Below are positions 26,641-36,506 of a stretch of DNA of 64,000 nt, piece after piece. Each line of letters opens with the position of its first letter. Within the stretch, counting starts at the first letter, position 1. The notes below the pieces were generated by a model. It had not been told where the DNA came from and did no database searches. It saw nothing but the letters and a program-made list of their open reading frames with translations. A program made the position numbers and the translations under genes. This stretch comes from Acidobacteriota bacterium (GTDB taxonomy: Bacteria > Acidobacteriota > Terriglobia > Terriglobales > Acidobacteriaceae): contig JAKAJO010000076.1 in NCBI GenBank assembly GCA_021813745.1, forward strand, positions 1 through 64,000, written 5' to 3'.

Positions 26641-28162
26641 TTGCCGGGCTGCTGGAATCGCTGTGGCGCTGCTGTATCTCATGCTGGCTGGATGCCGTAC
26701 GGAGCCGCGGAATCCAAAGACGGTGGTCTTTCTTATTGACAGCAGCCCCGCGAGCCTGGATCCGCGCGTGGGTACCGATGTGCAGTCGGAACGGATTGAT
26801 GAGCTTCTTTTTGACGGGCTTGTGGATCGAGACGCGCAGTTCCGGCCAATTCCGGCCCTGGCAAGCTCCTGGGAGCAGCCGGATCCGCTGACATGGGTCT
26901 TTCACCTGCGAACGGGAGTTCACTTTGCGGATGGACGCGCACTGACCGCGCGGGACGTGGTGTGGACCGTGGAGTCGATGCGGAACGGAACGCTGATTTC
27001 TCCAAAGGCCGCGGCGTATGCCAGTGTTGAAACGATTACGGCGCCGGACGATGCGACGGTTGTGTTTCATCTGAGGTATCCCGATAATTTTCTGCTTCGC
27101 AATGTGGCAACGGGCGCATTGGGTGTGGTGCCGGCGGGCTGCGGGCGCGAGTTCTGGAAGAATCCTGTGGGGACAGGACCATTTCGATTTGTGAGCCAGC
27201 AAACGGACCAGGACGTGGTTGTGGAGGGTAATCCATTGAGCTGGCGGGCACAGCCGAGGATTGAGCGGGTGCGTTTTGCCGTAGTGCCGGATGCAATCAC
27301 GATGGCCCTGGAACTCGAAAAAGGCACGGGAGATGTGGCGATCAATTCCCTGCCCATGGATGCGCTGCCAGAGCTGGCGGCGCGGCCACTTCTGAAGGTG
27401 GAAGATGTGCCGGGGACCGAGGTGCAGTATCTTGCGTTCAACCTCCGCGATCCACTGCTCAGTCATGTGGAGGTGCGGCGCGCGATTGCGTGTGCGATTG
27501 ACAGGGGGCTGATCATACGAACGCTGCTAAGGGGATACGCGCGACCCGCCGTGAGCCTTCTGCCGCCGACGCACTGGGCCTGGACGGGGAATGTGGAGCG
27601 GTATGACTACGATCCTGCGCGTGCAGAGAGGCTACTGGACGCAGCGGGCTATCGGCGTGGCGCGGATGGCATCCGGTTTCATCTAACGATGAAGACAAGC
27701 ACGACAGAGGATACCCGATTGTTGGCAGCCGTGCTGCAACAGGAACTGGCACGAGTGGGTGTGGCGCTGGATTTGCGGAGCTATGAATTCGCGACGTTCT
27801 ACTCCGATGTGACGCGAGGGGCATTTCAGATGTACTCGCTGCGGTGGATTGGCGGCAATGAACAGCCGGACATCTTCAGTTATGTCTTTGAGACGAAGCA
27901 CTTTTCGCCACTGGGAGCAAATCGGGGACACTACTCGAATCTGAAACTTGACGCACTGCTGGAGGATGCAGCCAGAACGAGCCAGATGGAAGAACAGCGT
28001 AAGGATTACGTCGAAGCGCAGGAAATTTTGGCACGGGATTTGCCGGCAGTTAACCTGTGGTATCTGGATACAGTGGTGGTACACAACCGCCGACTGAGAG
28101 GCGTGAACCCATCTGCTTCGGGAAGTTATCGCTTCCTGGAAAGCGCGGAAGTGGCACGGTGA
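26633..28162 (+). CDS. Solute-binding lipoprotein of the peptide/oligopeptide (family 5) type
   Basis: 509 residues. Lipobox LMLAGC near residue 20 indicates a lipoprotein. The family-5 body follows: SPASLDPRVGTDVQSERIDELLFDGLVDRD, WVFHLRTGVHFADGRALTARDVVWTV, GTGPFRF, VQYLAFNLRDPLLSHVEVRRAIACAIDR and the C-terminal NLWYLDTVVVHNRRL. Such proteins bind peptides or similar ligands for an ABC importer. The gene overlaps the end of anmK by eight bases, so it is coupled to the recycling genes, and a muropeptide or murein-peptide ligand is likely (inference). The permease and ATPase genes are not adjacent. Confidence 0.88.
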   Translation: MCSCRAAGIAVALLYLMLAGCRTEPRNPKTVVFLIDSSPASLDPRVGTDVQSERIDELLFDGLVDRDAQFRPIPALASSWEQPDPLTWVFHLRTGVHFADGRALTARDVVWTVESMRNGTLISPKAAAYASVETITAPDDATVVFHLRYPDNFLLRNVATGALGVVPAGCGREFWKNPVGTGPFRFVSQQTDQDVVVEGNPLSWRAQPRIERVRFAVVPDAITMALELEKGTGDVAINSLPMDALPELAARPLLKVEDVPGTEVQYLAFNLRDPLLSHVEVRRAIACAIDRGLIIRTLLRGYARPAVSLLPPTHWAWTGNVERYDYDPARAERLLDAAGYRRGADGIRFHLTMKTSTTEDTRLLAAVLQQELARVGVALDLRSYEFATFYSDVTRGAFQMYSLRWIGGNEQPDIFSYVFETKHFSPLGANRGHYSNLKLDALLEDAARTSQMEEQRKDYVEAQEILARDLPAVNLWYLDTVVVHNRRLRGVNPSASGSYRFLESAEVAR

Positions 28163-28332
28163 TGGCGGGTCTTCAGCGTGTCTTAAGTTTTCCTTGCAAA
28201 TCTCTGGGCTGATTGGAGCTTTTCAGTCCATTCGCGTCTCATACCTCGATAGTTTTTTCTCAACTTTCAGAGCCTGTCTCTCGTCTATTTCACTGACAGC
28301 CCTTTGCGGCCAAGTCGGGATGGAGTGAACAG

Positions 28333-29505
28333 GTGAGGATAGTAAGGAACTGCGCAGCAAGCATTGGCATCGGTTCGCAGGCCTTGGCGCTGCTTGTCTG
28401 GCTTGCCTCTGCGGCGGTCTTTGCCCAGGCCCCGACGCGATTTGTCGGCACGATCACAGCGGTAAACGGCAACACGCTCAGCGTGAAGACGGACGGGGAT
28501 GGCGTGCGCGAGGTGCAGGTACCGGATTCGGCTGTCTTGAAGCGCGTTGAACCGGGACAGAAGGATCTGAGCGCCGCAGTGGATATCAAGCTGACCGATC
28601 TTGAGACGGGAGATCGCGTTCTTGTGAAGCTGACACCTGCAGCGGAGGGTGCTGTAGCGGAGGCAGCACAGATTATTACCATCAAGGCGGCCGATGTCGC
28701 GGAGAAGGAACAGAAGGAACGCGAAGACTGGCAACTGCACGGCGTCGGAGGACTGGTGAAGAGCGTGGATCCAGCCGCAGGAACCATTGTGCTGGTGAGT
28801 GGTACGGGGTCGACCAGTCGCACCGTAACAGTACATGTAAGCAAGACGACTGTTCTGCGTCGATATGCACCCGATTCTGTTCGCTTCGACCTGGCGCAGG
28901 TGGCACCCATTGACGCGATTCACGCCGGCGACCAATTGCGTGCGAAGGGTGAGAAAAGCGCGGACGGTACGGAACTGAATGCGGATGAGGTTGTGTCGGG
29001 GAGTTTTCGCAATATCTCCGGCGTGATCTTATCGGTTGACGACGCGAATCAAGCGATTGCCATCAAGGATCTTTTGACGAAGAAGCCGGTGAAAGTGCAC
29101 ATCACGCCGGATGCGCAGATGCATTCTCTACCTCCGATGATGGCGCAGGTTCTGGCAGCGCGGCTAAAAGGGGGGACAACCGTTGCTAGGGCCGGAGGGC
29201 AATCCGGGCAGAACGGCGGGCGAGGGGCATGGGCTGGCGCTTCCGGTGGTGCGCGAGGGGAAGAAGGACGCTCCTCGCAAGGTGGCAGCATGCAGCAGAT
29301 CCTGAATCGAACCCCAGTCATTCACTTCGGTGATTTGAAAAAGGGGGATGCTGTAATGCTGGTTTCAACGCAGGGTGCCGGGGAAGTCACGGCAATTACC
29401 CTGCTCTCTGGCGTGGAACCTTTGCTTGAGGCACCAGAAGCAAGCCAAAACCTGCTTGCGAACTGGAGCATGGGCTCAGGCGGAGCGGAAGACGTCGCGC
29501 AATAA
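28333..29505 (+). CDS. Exported DUF5666-domain protein
   Basis: 390 residues, GTG start behind GGAG. Signal peptide (1-32, AAVFAQ), then three beta-rich repeats of the DUF5666 type: FVGTITAVNGNTLSVKTDGDG, GLVKSVDPAAGTIVLV and ISGVILSVDDANQAIAIKD, each a small barrel-like unit often ending in a TxxT/D or VxL pattern. A Gly/Arg/Ser-rich linker (about residues 285-320, GGQSGQNGGRGAWAG) separates the last repeat from a C-terminal conserved segment (HFGDLKKGDAVMLVSTQGAG). It lies just upstream of the TonB receptor gene. The function of the domain is unknown. Confidence 0.75.
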   Translation: MRIVRNCAASIGIGSQALALLVWLASAAVFAQAPTRFVGTITAVNGNTLSVKTDGDGVREVQVPDSAVLKRVEPGQKDLSAAVDIKLTDLETGDRVLVKLTPAAEGAVAEAAQIITIKAADVAEKEQKEREDWQLHGVGGLVKSVDPAAGTIVLVSGTGSTSRTVTVHVSKTTVLRRYAPDSVRFDLAQVAPIDAIHAGDQLRAKGEKSADGTELNADEVVSGSFRNISGVILSVDDANQAIAIKDLLTKKPVKVHITPDAQMHSLPPMMAQVLAARLKGGTTVARAGGQSGQNGGRGAWAGASGGARGEEGRSSQGGSMQQILNRTPVIHFGDLKKGDAVMLVSTQGAGEVTAITLLSGVEPLLEAPEASQNLLANWSMGSGGAEDVAQ

Positions 29506-29524
29506 GGATGAAAACGTATTGCAG

Positions 29525-32500
29525 ATGAGGAGCACAGGCAAAGTGTACTCAAAACTACATTGGACACTTCATTGGTTAATTGCCATCTTTTTTGGATTGG
29601 CTGCGCTGGCGGCTCACTCGCAGTCGAGCGAAGCGGGGGCGACTGCGACGATTCACGGACACGTTTCGGACCCGACTGGCGCACTGATTCCGGGCGCAGA
29701 GGTCTCCATAACAAAGGCGATGGGAGCTGAGACGCATACGACGACCGCGGATGCGCGCGGCGTGTATCAAGTGCAGGGTTTGATGCCGGGCGGCTACACG
29801 ATCAGCGTTTCGGCACCTGGATTTGCACCGTTTCAATCTCAGACGATCCAATTGGAGGCCGGGCAACTGAAGCGCGTGGATGTGACGATGGCGATTCAGA
29901 CCGAGCAACAGAATGTTGTCGTAACGGACGAAACTCCGACAGTGAACGTGGAGGCCGGCGGCAACACCAATACGATTGTGCTGAAGGGCAAGGATCTGGA
30001 CACACTGTCCGATGACCCAGACGAACTTTCGAATGAGCTTCAGGCGCTGGCAGGGCCGTCTGCGGGTCCGAATGGAGGACAGATCTACATCGATGGATTT
30101 ACAGGCGGGCAGCTTCCGCCAAAGTCTGCGATCCGCGAGATTCGCATCAACCAGAACCCATTTTCAGCGGAATTTGACAAGTTGGGATATGGGCGGATCG
30201 AGATCTTGACCAAGCCGGGTACGGACAAGCTCCACGGTCAATTTTTTATTCAGGGAAATTACAGCGAATTCAACACTGGCAATCCATTTCTCCAAAACGT
30301 GCCGCCGTACAATCGCGTGCAGTACAACGGCACGGTGAGCGGATCGCTCTCGAAAAAGGCATCATTTTTCATGAGCATGGAGCAGCGCGATAACCACGAT
30401 CAGCAGGTGTACGTGTACTATCCGGCGATCCTGGATCCAGCGACGAATTTGTACTCACTGAGTTCGGTGCAAAGTTCCGGTTCTTTATCAAATCCGCACA
30501 ATCACATCAATGTGTCGCCCCGGATGGACTTTCAGCTTGGGCAGAACAACACGCTGACCCTGCGCTATCAGCTCTACTATGACTCGGAGTCTGGCGATAT
30601 TACTTCGCAGGAACTTCCCTCTCAGTCCGTCACTTCAACCTCAACCGAGCACACATTTCAACTGAGTGATTCGCAGATCATCAACGACCATATGGTGAAC
30701 GAGACGCACCTTGAGTACCGACGGGCGCTGGAGTCGATTTCACCCGTCAGTACGCAGCCGACCATCATCGTCGCCGGAGACTTTACGGGAGGAGGCGCAT
30801 CGAGCGGAGCGTCGAATTCCCACGGCGATCATTTCGAACTGCAGAACTTCACCACGATGTCGGTGGGATCACAAAGCATCAAATTTGGCACATGGCTGCG
30901 CGACGATCGTGAGGCTTTGAATGCTTTCGGTAATCGCAACGGAACTTTGATTCTGACGGAAAGCCAGTACCCGACGGTACTCAACGCACTGGCAAGCGGA
31001 AAGAATCTGAACTCCATCGGCAACAATCTCGTGAACCTCAGCATTACGGCTGGCCAAACCGCATACACCGCCAACGTGTTCAATGGATCGCTGTTTGTGC
31101 AGGATGACTGGAAGGTCAATCCGCGTTTGACGCTTTCCGGAGGCATCCGCTGGGAAACGCAAAACCATATCGCGGACCATAATGACTGGGCGCCCCGCGT
31201 TGCCATGGCCTATGCATTGGATGCAAAAGGTAACAAGCCCGCGAAAACCGTCCTGCGTGCAGGGTACGGCATCTTTTATGACCGATTTGGAATCAACAGG
31301 CTGATGCTGGCAACACAGCAGAGCATCAATTCAGGTCAGGTTCAAATTACTTCTCAATCCGCAAGCTGCCTGAACGGAACCAGTTTGACACAGATTGACT
31401 TTTCGGGCTGTCTGCCGGCAGCGCCATACAAGCCCAACGCACTTTCGACGCTGGTGCAGGTCGCGCCAGGCTTCCATGCACCTTACACGCACCAGATTGG
31501 AGCCAGCATTGAGCGGCAGATCACAAAGTCGATCACTGGAACTGTGACGTATCTCCATTCCTATGGCGTGCACCAGGTGGTCACTATCAATGCGAATGCT
31601 TATCTGCCGGGAACGTATCAATACGGCAGCACAGTGCTGACCGGCGTTCGGCCCAATGCATCACTTGGCATTGTTCAGCAATATCTGTCTGAAGCAGTAT
31701 TCAAGCAGGACCAGATGATTGCGAACATCAATGCGCGGATTAGCAAGAATTTCAATATCTTCGGCTTTTACAACCTGGCCTGGGCGAACACCGATGATGC
31801 GGGTGGGATGGCCTCAAATTCATACAATCTGCAACAGGATTACGGTCCGGCAACTTTTGTTTCACGTCATTTTGTTTTCCTGATGGGCAATTACATGGGT
31901 CCGTGGGGACTCCGGTTCAACCCGTTCATCATCGCAAAGTCGGGCAATCCATTCAATTTTGTCTCGAACGTCGATCTTACCGGTGACAACTTCCTCAATG
32001 ATCGCCCTGCTTACGCATCGAGCTCGGATTGTCAGGCCCCGTACAGCACTCATCCGCGCTATGTTCAGACCTTTCTCGGCTGCATGGACACGCAACCAGT
32101 GGCGGGCGAACCTCTGATTCCGATGAACGATGGAGTAGGGCCACCTTCGGTGGCCGTCAATATGCGTATCAGCCGCACCATTGGCATCGGCCCCAAGGTT
32201 GAAGGCGCGAGTGGTCCGTCGATGTTCGGAGGCCCGCATGGAGGCCCGCATGGAGGGAGGGGCGGACCCGGTGGCGGACTTGGGCCGGGCGGACTGGGTG
32301 GAGGTGGACCGCATGGTCCCATGGGTCCCACAGTTTCTCACAAGTACAACCTAACGTTCACTGCGCAAGCGCTGAATCTTTTTAACAACGTGAATTACGG
32401 GCAGCCAGTGGGAACAATCAATCCTACTGCGCTGCAGGATGCAAGCGGCAGCGTCGTTGGCGTAACTCCCGGCGCTAATTTCGATCGATCGACCAGCCTG

Positions 32501-32569
32501 GCAGGACGCATCTTCTCGATGGGGCCGGCATCTCGACGCATCTTTGTGCAGGCTATTTTCTCGTTTTAA
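29525..32569 (+). CDS. Oar-like TonB-dependent receptor with carboxypeptidase-regulatory domain
   Basis: 1014 residues. Signal peptide (1-34, HSQSSE), then a carboxypeptidase-regulatory beta-sandwich (about 40-120, TIHGHVSDPTGALIPGAEVSI), a plug region (NTNTIVLKGKDLDTL) and a long outer-membrane barrel ending in F (FVQAIFSF). Near the C-terminus, about residues 900-936, lies a Gly/His/Pro-rich stretch (GGPHGGPHGGRGGPGGG). The family imports large molecules or glycan fragments. The ATG at 29525 is the best fit to the signal peptide; the ribosome-binding site is weak. The next gene, convergent, is a beta-mannosidase, which suggests a mannan-type substrate (inference). No SusD-like partner is present. 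Confidence 0.85.
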   Translation: MRSTGKVYSKLHWTLHWLIAIFFGLAALAAHSQSSEAGATATIHGHVSDPTGALIPGAEVSITKAMGAETHTTTADARGVYQVQGLMPGGYTISVSAPGFAPFQSQTIQLEAGQLKRVDVTMAIQTEQQNVVVTDETPTVNVEAGGNTNTIVLKGKDLDTLSDDPDELSNELQALAGPSAGPNGGQIYIDGFTGGQLPPKSAIREIRINQNPFSAEFDKLGYGRIEILTKPGTDKLHGQFFIQGNYSEFNTGNPFLQNVPPYNRVQYNGTVSGSLSKKASFFMSMEQRDNHDQQVYVYYPAILDPATNLYSLSSVQSSGSLSNPHNHINVSPRMDFQLGQNNTLTLRYQLYYDSESGDITSQELPSQSVTSTSTEHTFQLSDSQIINDHMVNETHLEYRRALESISPVSTQPTIIVAGDFTGGGASSGASNSHGDHFELQNFTTMSVGSQSIKFGTWLRDDREALNAFGNRNGTLILTESQYPTVLNALASGKNLNSIGNNLVNLSITAGQTAYTANVFNGSLFVQDDWKVNPRLTLSGGIRWETQNHIADHNDWAPRVAMAYALDAKGNKPAKTVLRAGYGIFYDRFGINRLMLATQQSINSGQVQITSQSASCLNGTSLTQIDFSGCLPAAPYKPNALSTLVQVAPGFHAPYTHQIGASIERQITKSITGTVTYLHSYGVHQVVTINANAYLPGTYQYGSTVLTGVRPNASLGIVQQYLSEAVFKQDQMIANINARISKNFNIFGFYNLAWANTDDAGGMASNSYNLQQDYGPATFVSRHFVFLMGNYMGPWGLRFNPFIIAKSGNPFNFVSNVDLTGDNFLNDRPAYASSSDCQAPYSTHPRYVQTFLGCMDTQPVAGEPLIPMNDGVGPPSVAVNMRISRTIGIGPKVEGASGPSMFGGPHGGPHGGRGGPGGGLGPGGLGGGGPHGPMGPTVSHKYNLTFTAQALNLFNNVNYGQPVGTINPTALQDASGSVVGVTPGANFDRSTSLAGRIFSMGPASRRIFVQAIFSF

Positions 32570-32583
32570 CGAATCCTGCTTGG

Positions 32584-32616
32584 ACCCTGCGGTTATCGGC
32601 TAAGTGACCGCAGGGT
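32584..32616. terminator. Bidirectional terminator between TonB receptor and beta-mannosidase genes
   Basis: Perfect 10-bp inverted repeat ACCCTGCGGT/ACCGCAGGGT with a 13-base loop, placed in the 60-base gap between the convergent genes. No clear T-tract follows on the plus strand; the AT-rich bases before the minus-strand gene's stop may serve the other side. Confidence 0.65.
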
Positions 32617-32629
32617 ATGGAGAGCATTC

Positions 32630-35245
32630 TTATTTTGTTGCTTCAATGACCGGTGCGCTGGGATCATGCTTGAACGCGTCAGTGAGAGAGATGACGGAGA
32701 GCCCCGACTTCAGCTTTTCAAGTGTTGCCGCGGACTGCACGGTGATTTCTCGTGTTTCACCCGGAAGCAGATCGAAGTAGTTGTCAGAGACGGTGGCGTC
32801 CAAATTCCCGAAGGAAAGGTACACATCGCGCGCCAGAACGGGTGAAGTGACACGCACCTTGAAGTTCCCTTTCCCGCCCACGGTCTCCACCGTAAGTTGA
32901 GCCGGTTTGAGATGAACTTCTTTCACCGGAGCGAGATAGGCAATGTTGCGCGACAACGAAGCGCCACCAGATGTGAGTTCGGCAACGACAAAGACACGCG
33001 ACGTATCCTCTGCTCCAGCGTTGGCGAGCTTTTCGAGGGGCCAGTCGAGATAAATCTTGCTGGCGAGGGGTTCGACGGAAACATCGTGCTTGTCCTCAAG
33101 CAAAACTTTTCCTTTAAAATCCATCAGTCGGACGTCGAGCGTGGCCGGCATCGCACTGGTTTTGTCGGAAACGATGTAGATGCGCATGGAGCCCCCTTCC
33201 ACATGCGGTGAGACCAGTATGGGCGCATAAAAGCGGCGCGCGTAGTACTGCAGGGCTTTCCAGCGGCCGTCGTAGTCGATGCTGGACCATGAGGCGACGG
33301 GCCAGCAATCATTCAATTGCCAGAAGAGCGAGCCCATGGTCTCTGGACGACTGCGACGGAAGTATTCGGCGCCGATTTTAATGCCCTCTGCCTGAAGTAC
33401 CTGACTGACGTAGAGGAACGAAGCGAAGTCCTTCGGCTCCGGATAGTCGCGCAAAAGGTAATCATGGATGATGGAGTTGCCTTCATCGTTTTTCTGATGC
33501 GCGAGCATGACAGGCGTGAAGATACTGGTGCGGTCTTCAGGCAGGGTGAAGGTGTCGATGGTGCGCATTTCCGGGAAAGACTGGAATCCAAACTCTGTGA
33601 CGAAGCGTGGGTGATGGGTCTCGTAGGTAGAGAATGGGACGCGGCCGTGCCAGACATCCCAGATATGTTCGTCTCCGCTGCGGAAGTGATCGCTGAGTTG
33701 TTCATAATCTGCACTGGGCGAACTGGGCCAGTACGGAATCTCGGGCTCGAGGTGTGCAACAACGCGAGGCAGGATGCCGCTGAACTCGGTGAGATAGTCC
33801 TGCCACATCTGATACCGCACGTCGGGCGGAAAGTTGGGACGGCCAGCCCAGCCCATGGCAATCTCGGTTTCGTTGTTGCCGCACCACAGGACGATGCTGG
33901 GATGGTTGCGCAGGCGCCGGACTTGGTCTTCGGCTTCCGCTTTGATGTTCTGCTTGAAGGCATAGGTGCCGGGCTGCCAGTTGTTGCCGAACATGAAGTC
34001 CTGCCAGACCATGATGCCGAGTTCGTCGCAGATGGAGTAGAACTCATCGCTTTCGTAATAGCCACCACCCCAGTGCCGGATCATATTCATGTTGGCATCG
34101 CGGGCGGATTGAAGGATGCGTCGATAATCAGAGATCGTGACGCGGTCAGGAAAGCTGTCGAACGGAATCACGTCAGCACCCTTCGCGAATACGGGGATGC
34201 CGTTCACGATGAATTCAAAAGAACGCCCCCACTGGTCAAGCTGGCGGCGCAGCACGATGGAACGAAGGCCTGTCTTCACAGTGCGCGAATCATTCACGGC
34301 CTTTTCAGTCTTGAGTTGCGCCGTGAACTGATAGAGCGGCTGGTCACCATAGCCTGCGGGAAACCAGAGATGCGGCTGGCGAATCTCGATCGGAAAGTCG
34401 AAGACATTCTGTCCGGAGTGAAGGTCAACGGAACGATTGATGGTGATGGTCTTACCGTCTATCGCATATTCAAAGGTGAGATTTGCAGGACCATTCGTAG
34501 ACGCCTGGAGCACGACCTCCGCATCGAGGTGTGCCACTTCCCTGCTGACATCGCGCTGGTGAATCGCGAGGTCGTCGATGCGCGCCCTGTCCCAGGCCTC
34601 AATGCGCACGGGGCGCCAGATGCCACTGGTGACAAAGCGCGGGCCCCAGTCCCATCCATACTCGTAGGCGGCTTTTCGAATGTAGGTTCGGGACTGTACC
34701 TCTGTACGAGGCTGCCAGGGGTCGGTGGCGGCAACCGCCTCGGCAGCTTTGATTGGCGATGGGAATACCACTCGGATCTCGTTTTCACCCACATGCAGGT
34801 GAGGGCGAATAGGGACTCGCCAGATTCGGAACATGTTGTCTGCGTTGAGGAGCTGAACGCCATTCACGTAGACCTGTGCGGCGGCATCGAGCCCGTCAAA
34901 AACGAGATCGACGTTGGCGCGGGCCATGATCGCGGGAGTAACGTCAACCGTGTCCCGATACTCCCAACTTTCCTGTTCGATCCACTGGAGTCGGGATTCG
35001 TTGTCACGGAAAAAGGGATCAGGTATCGTCTTGTTGGCGAGCAAATCAAGGTGAACGTCTCCGGGCACCGTTGCGGGCATCCAACCCGCATCAGGAGACT
35101 GGGGAGCTGCCACCACCTTACGAAACTGCCAGCCATGATTGAGTTCCAACGCCGTATTCTGCGCCCCTGCTGAGGCACTCCCCATCACGATCGTGAATGT
35201 GGCCAAAAGACCGCTCAACTTTGCCCAGACGGATACTGCCTGCAT
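32630..35245 (-). CDS. Exported GH2 beta-mannosidase
   Basis: 871 residues. Signal peptide (1-28), sugar-binding domain (LNHGWQFRKV, WMPATVPGDVHLDLL), immunoglobulin-like domain, TIM barrel and C-terminal beta domains, as in exo-beta-mannosidases. The acid/base glutamate is in LWCGNNETE and the nucleophile in FVTEFGFQSFP; WEYRDTV and YEYGWDWGPRF are further mannosidase blocks. It releases mannose from the non-reducing ends of mannan or N-glycan cores, outside the cytoplasm. The ATG at 35245 is preferred over 35251 because GGGAGGG lies seven bases away rather than one. Convergent with the TonB receptor. Confidence 0.93.
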   Translation of the reverse strand: MQAVSVWAKLSGLLATFTIVMGSASAGAQNTALELNHGWQFRKVVAAPQSPDAGWMPATVPGDVHLDLLANKTIPDPFFRDNESRLQWIEQESWEYRDTVDVTPAIMARANVDLVFDGLDAAAQVYVNGVQLLNADNMFRIWRVPIRPHLHVGENEIRVVFPSPIKAAEAVAATDPWQPRTEVQSRTYIRKAAYEYGWDWGPRFVTSGIWRPVRIEAWDRARIDDLAIHQRDVSREVAHLDAEVVLQASTNGPANLTFEYAIDGKTITINRSVDLHSGQNVFDFPIEIRQPHLWFPAGYGDQPLYQFTAQLKTEKAVNDSRTVKTGLRSIVLRRQLDQWGRSFEFIVNGIPVFAKGADVIPFDSFPDRVTISDYRRILQSARDANMNMIRHWGGGYYESDEFYSICDELGIMVWQDFMFGNNWQPGTYAFKQNIKAEAEDQVRRLRNHPSIVLWCGNNETEIAMGWAGRPNFPPDVRYQMWQDYLTEFSGILPRVVAHLEPEIPYWPSSPSADYEQLSDHFRSGDEHIWDVWHGRVPFSTYETHHPRFVTEFGFQSFPEMRTIDTFTLPEDRTSIFTPVMLAHQKNDEGNSIIHDYLLRDYPEPKDFASFLYVSQVLQAEGIKIGAEYFRRSRPETMGSLFWQLNDCWPVASWSSIDYDGRWKALQYYARRFYAPILVSPHVEGGSMRIYIVSDKTSAMPATLDVRLMDFKGKVLLEDKHDVSVEPLASKIYLDWPLEKLANAGAEDTSRVFVVAELTSGGASLSRNIAYLAPVKEVHLKPAQLTVETVGGKGNFKVRVTSPVLARDVYLSFGNLDATVSDNYFDLLPGETREITVQSAATLEKLKSGLSVISLTDAFKHDPSAPVIEATK

Positions 35246-35324
35246 TCCCATTCCCTCCCGATGCCTGGTCGATGAGGCGCCTAACTTGCCTCATTGCGTC
35301 GCAACGATTTCGCCGTTCAGGGTA

Positions 35325-36455
35325 TCAAACGACCTTTGCCTCATGCGATGAGCTCTGGGCGATCCACTGAGAGTAGAACGATTCCCATTGGGCCGCGCGA
35401 GCTTCGATATCGAAGCGGTCGAGGATACGAAGGCGAGCGGCGCGACCCTTTTCCTGACGCTGATCCACGGCATCAAGCAGGACGGCCCGCATGGCCATTA
35501 CAAGGGCAGAGGAATCCCCGGGAGGAACGACGGAGCCTGTACTCCCCATGAGTTCGCGCACGCCACCAACGTCCGTCGCGACGACAGGCTTCCCCGCGGC
35601 CATTGCCTCTGCAACGACCAGGGGCATGCCCTCCCAAGCTGAGCTGAGGACGAAGGCGTCAGCGGCATTCATGAGTGCGGGCATATCGCGGCGCAAGCCG
35701 AGACGGCGCACGCGCTGGAGAGTCTCATTTGACGGAACGAAGCCCGCAGGGATTCCGATGCCGGAAGATGCGGCTGACTGGCCTGCCAGCCAGAGCTGTG
35801 TGTTGGGCTGATGTGGCCAGAGCTGCTCAAATGCACGCAAGAGATTCGGAAAGTCTTTTGCGGGCACGTCGCGACCTGCGGCGAGAAAAATGAAATCGTC
35901 TCCCGCATCGAGTTCGGCACGGAGTCGTGCTCGCGCCCCGACGTCAGGGCCGAAAGCAGAAGCATCCACGGCGTTCGCAACAACAGTGACCTTGCGGCGT
36001 GGCACCGCGCGCAGGCGGACGAAGCGGTCCGCTGCGGCCTGGCTGACAGCGGTTGTGTGGAGGGCCAATGCGTCAGTGAGGCGGTACGCAAGCATCCGGG
36101 GCCAGCCGCCCTCGTAGACATTGTGGATGGTTGAGATGGTGCGCGGTGTGGCGCAGGTAAGTCTCAAAAGACGCGCAACGATGTTGGCGTAGAAGGTGTG
36201 ACCGTGAAGAATCTCCGGTGCGAAATTCCGAAGCACCTGGACCGCACGAGCAAATGCCTCGATTGCACCGGCAGGCGACTTCGTCATGGAGAGATGAACG
36301 ACGGGCAAGTCTGTTGCCCATTGCTCCGCTTCTGAAGGAAGCAGGACGAGAATGAGAACGGCGTGGCCGCGCCGGGCCAGGCACTCGGCGATGTCGATGA
36401 CCTGCTTTTCCGCTCCTCCGATGCCGAGGGAACTGAGCAGGTAGGCGATGCGCAT
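35325..36455 (-). CDS. GT4-family glycosyltransferase
   Basis: 376 residues starting MRIAYLLSSLGIGGAEKQVID, the GT-B N-terminal nucleotide-free side. The C-terminal half has FLAAGRDVPAKDFPNLLRAF and the EX7E motif SAWEGMPLVVAEAMAAGKPVVATDVGG that binds the nucleotide sugar. Such enzymes build surface or capsular glycans in the cytoplasm. The ATG at 36455 follows AAGGA; a frame to 36491 is longer but weaker. It lies upstream of the beta-mannosidase on the same strand, with an 80-base gap. The donor and acceptor are unknown. Confidence 0.88.
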   Translation of the reverse strand: MRIAYLLSSLGIGGAEKQVIDIAECLARRGHAVLILVLLPSEAEQWATDLPVVHLSMTKSPAGAIEAFARAVQVLRNFAPEILHGHTFYANIVARLLRLTCATPRTISTIHNVYEGGWPRMLAYRLTDALALHTTAVSQAAADRFVRLRAVPRRKVTVVANAVDASAFGPDVGARARLRAELDAGDDFIFLAAGRDVPAKDFPNLLRAFEQLWPHQPNTQLWLAGQSAASSGIGIPAGFVPSNETLQRVRRLGLRRDMPALMNAADAFVLSSAWEGMPLVVAEAMAAGKPVVATDVGGVRELMGSTGSVVPPGDSSALVMAMRAVLLDAVDQRQEKGRAARLRILDRFDIEARAAQWESFYSQWIAQSSSHEAKVV

Positions 36456-36506
36456 GCGGTCCTTATTCCAGCAGATGGACTGGTGCAACAAGGATAGCGC
36501 GAAGGG

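Noticed and set aside
26177-27466. A 429-codon minus-strand frame opposite anmK and the binding lipoprotein
   Set aside because: Antisense of two genes with clear motifs; its Arg/His/Pro-rich product looks like a shadow.
33317-35173. A 618-codon plus-strand open frame opposite the beta-mannosidase
   Set aside because: It is the antisense of a well-supported GH2 enzyme and has no domain or ribosome-binding site; GC-rich antisense frames stay open easily.
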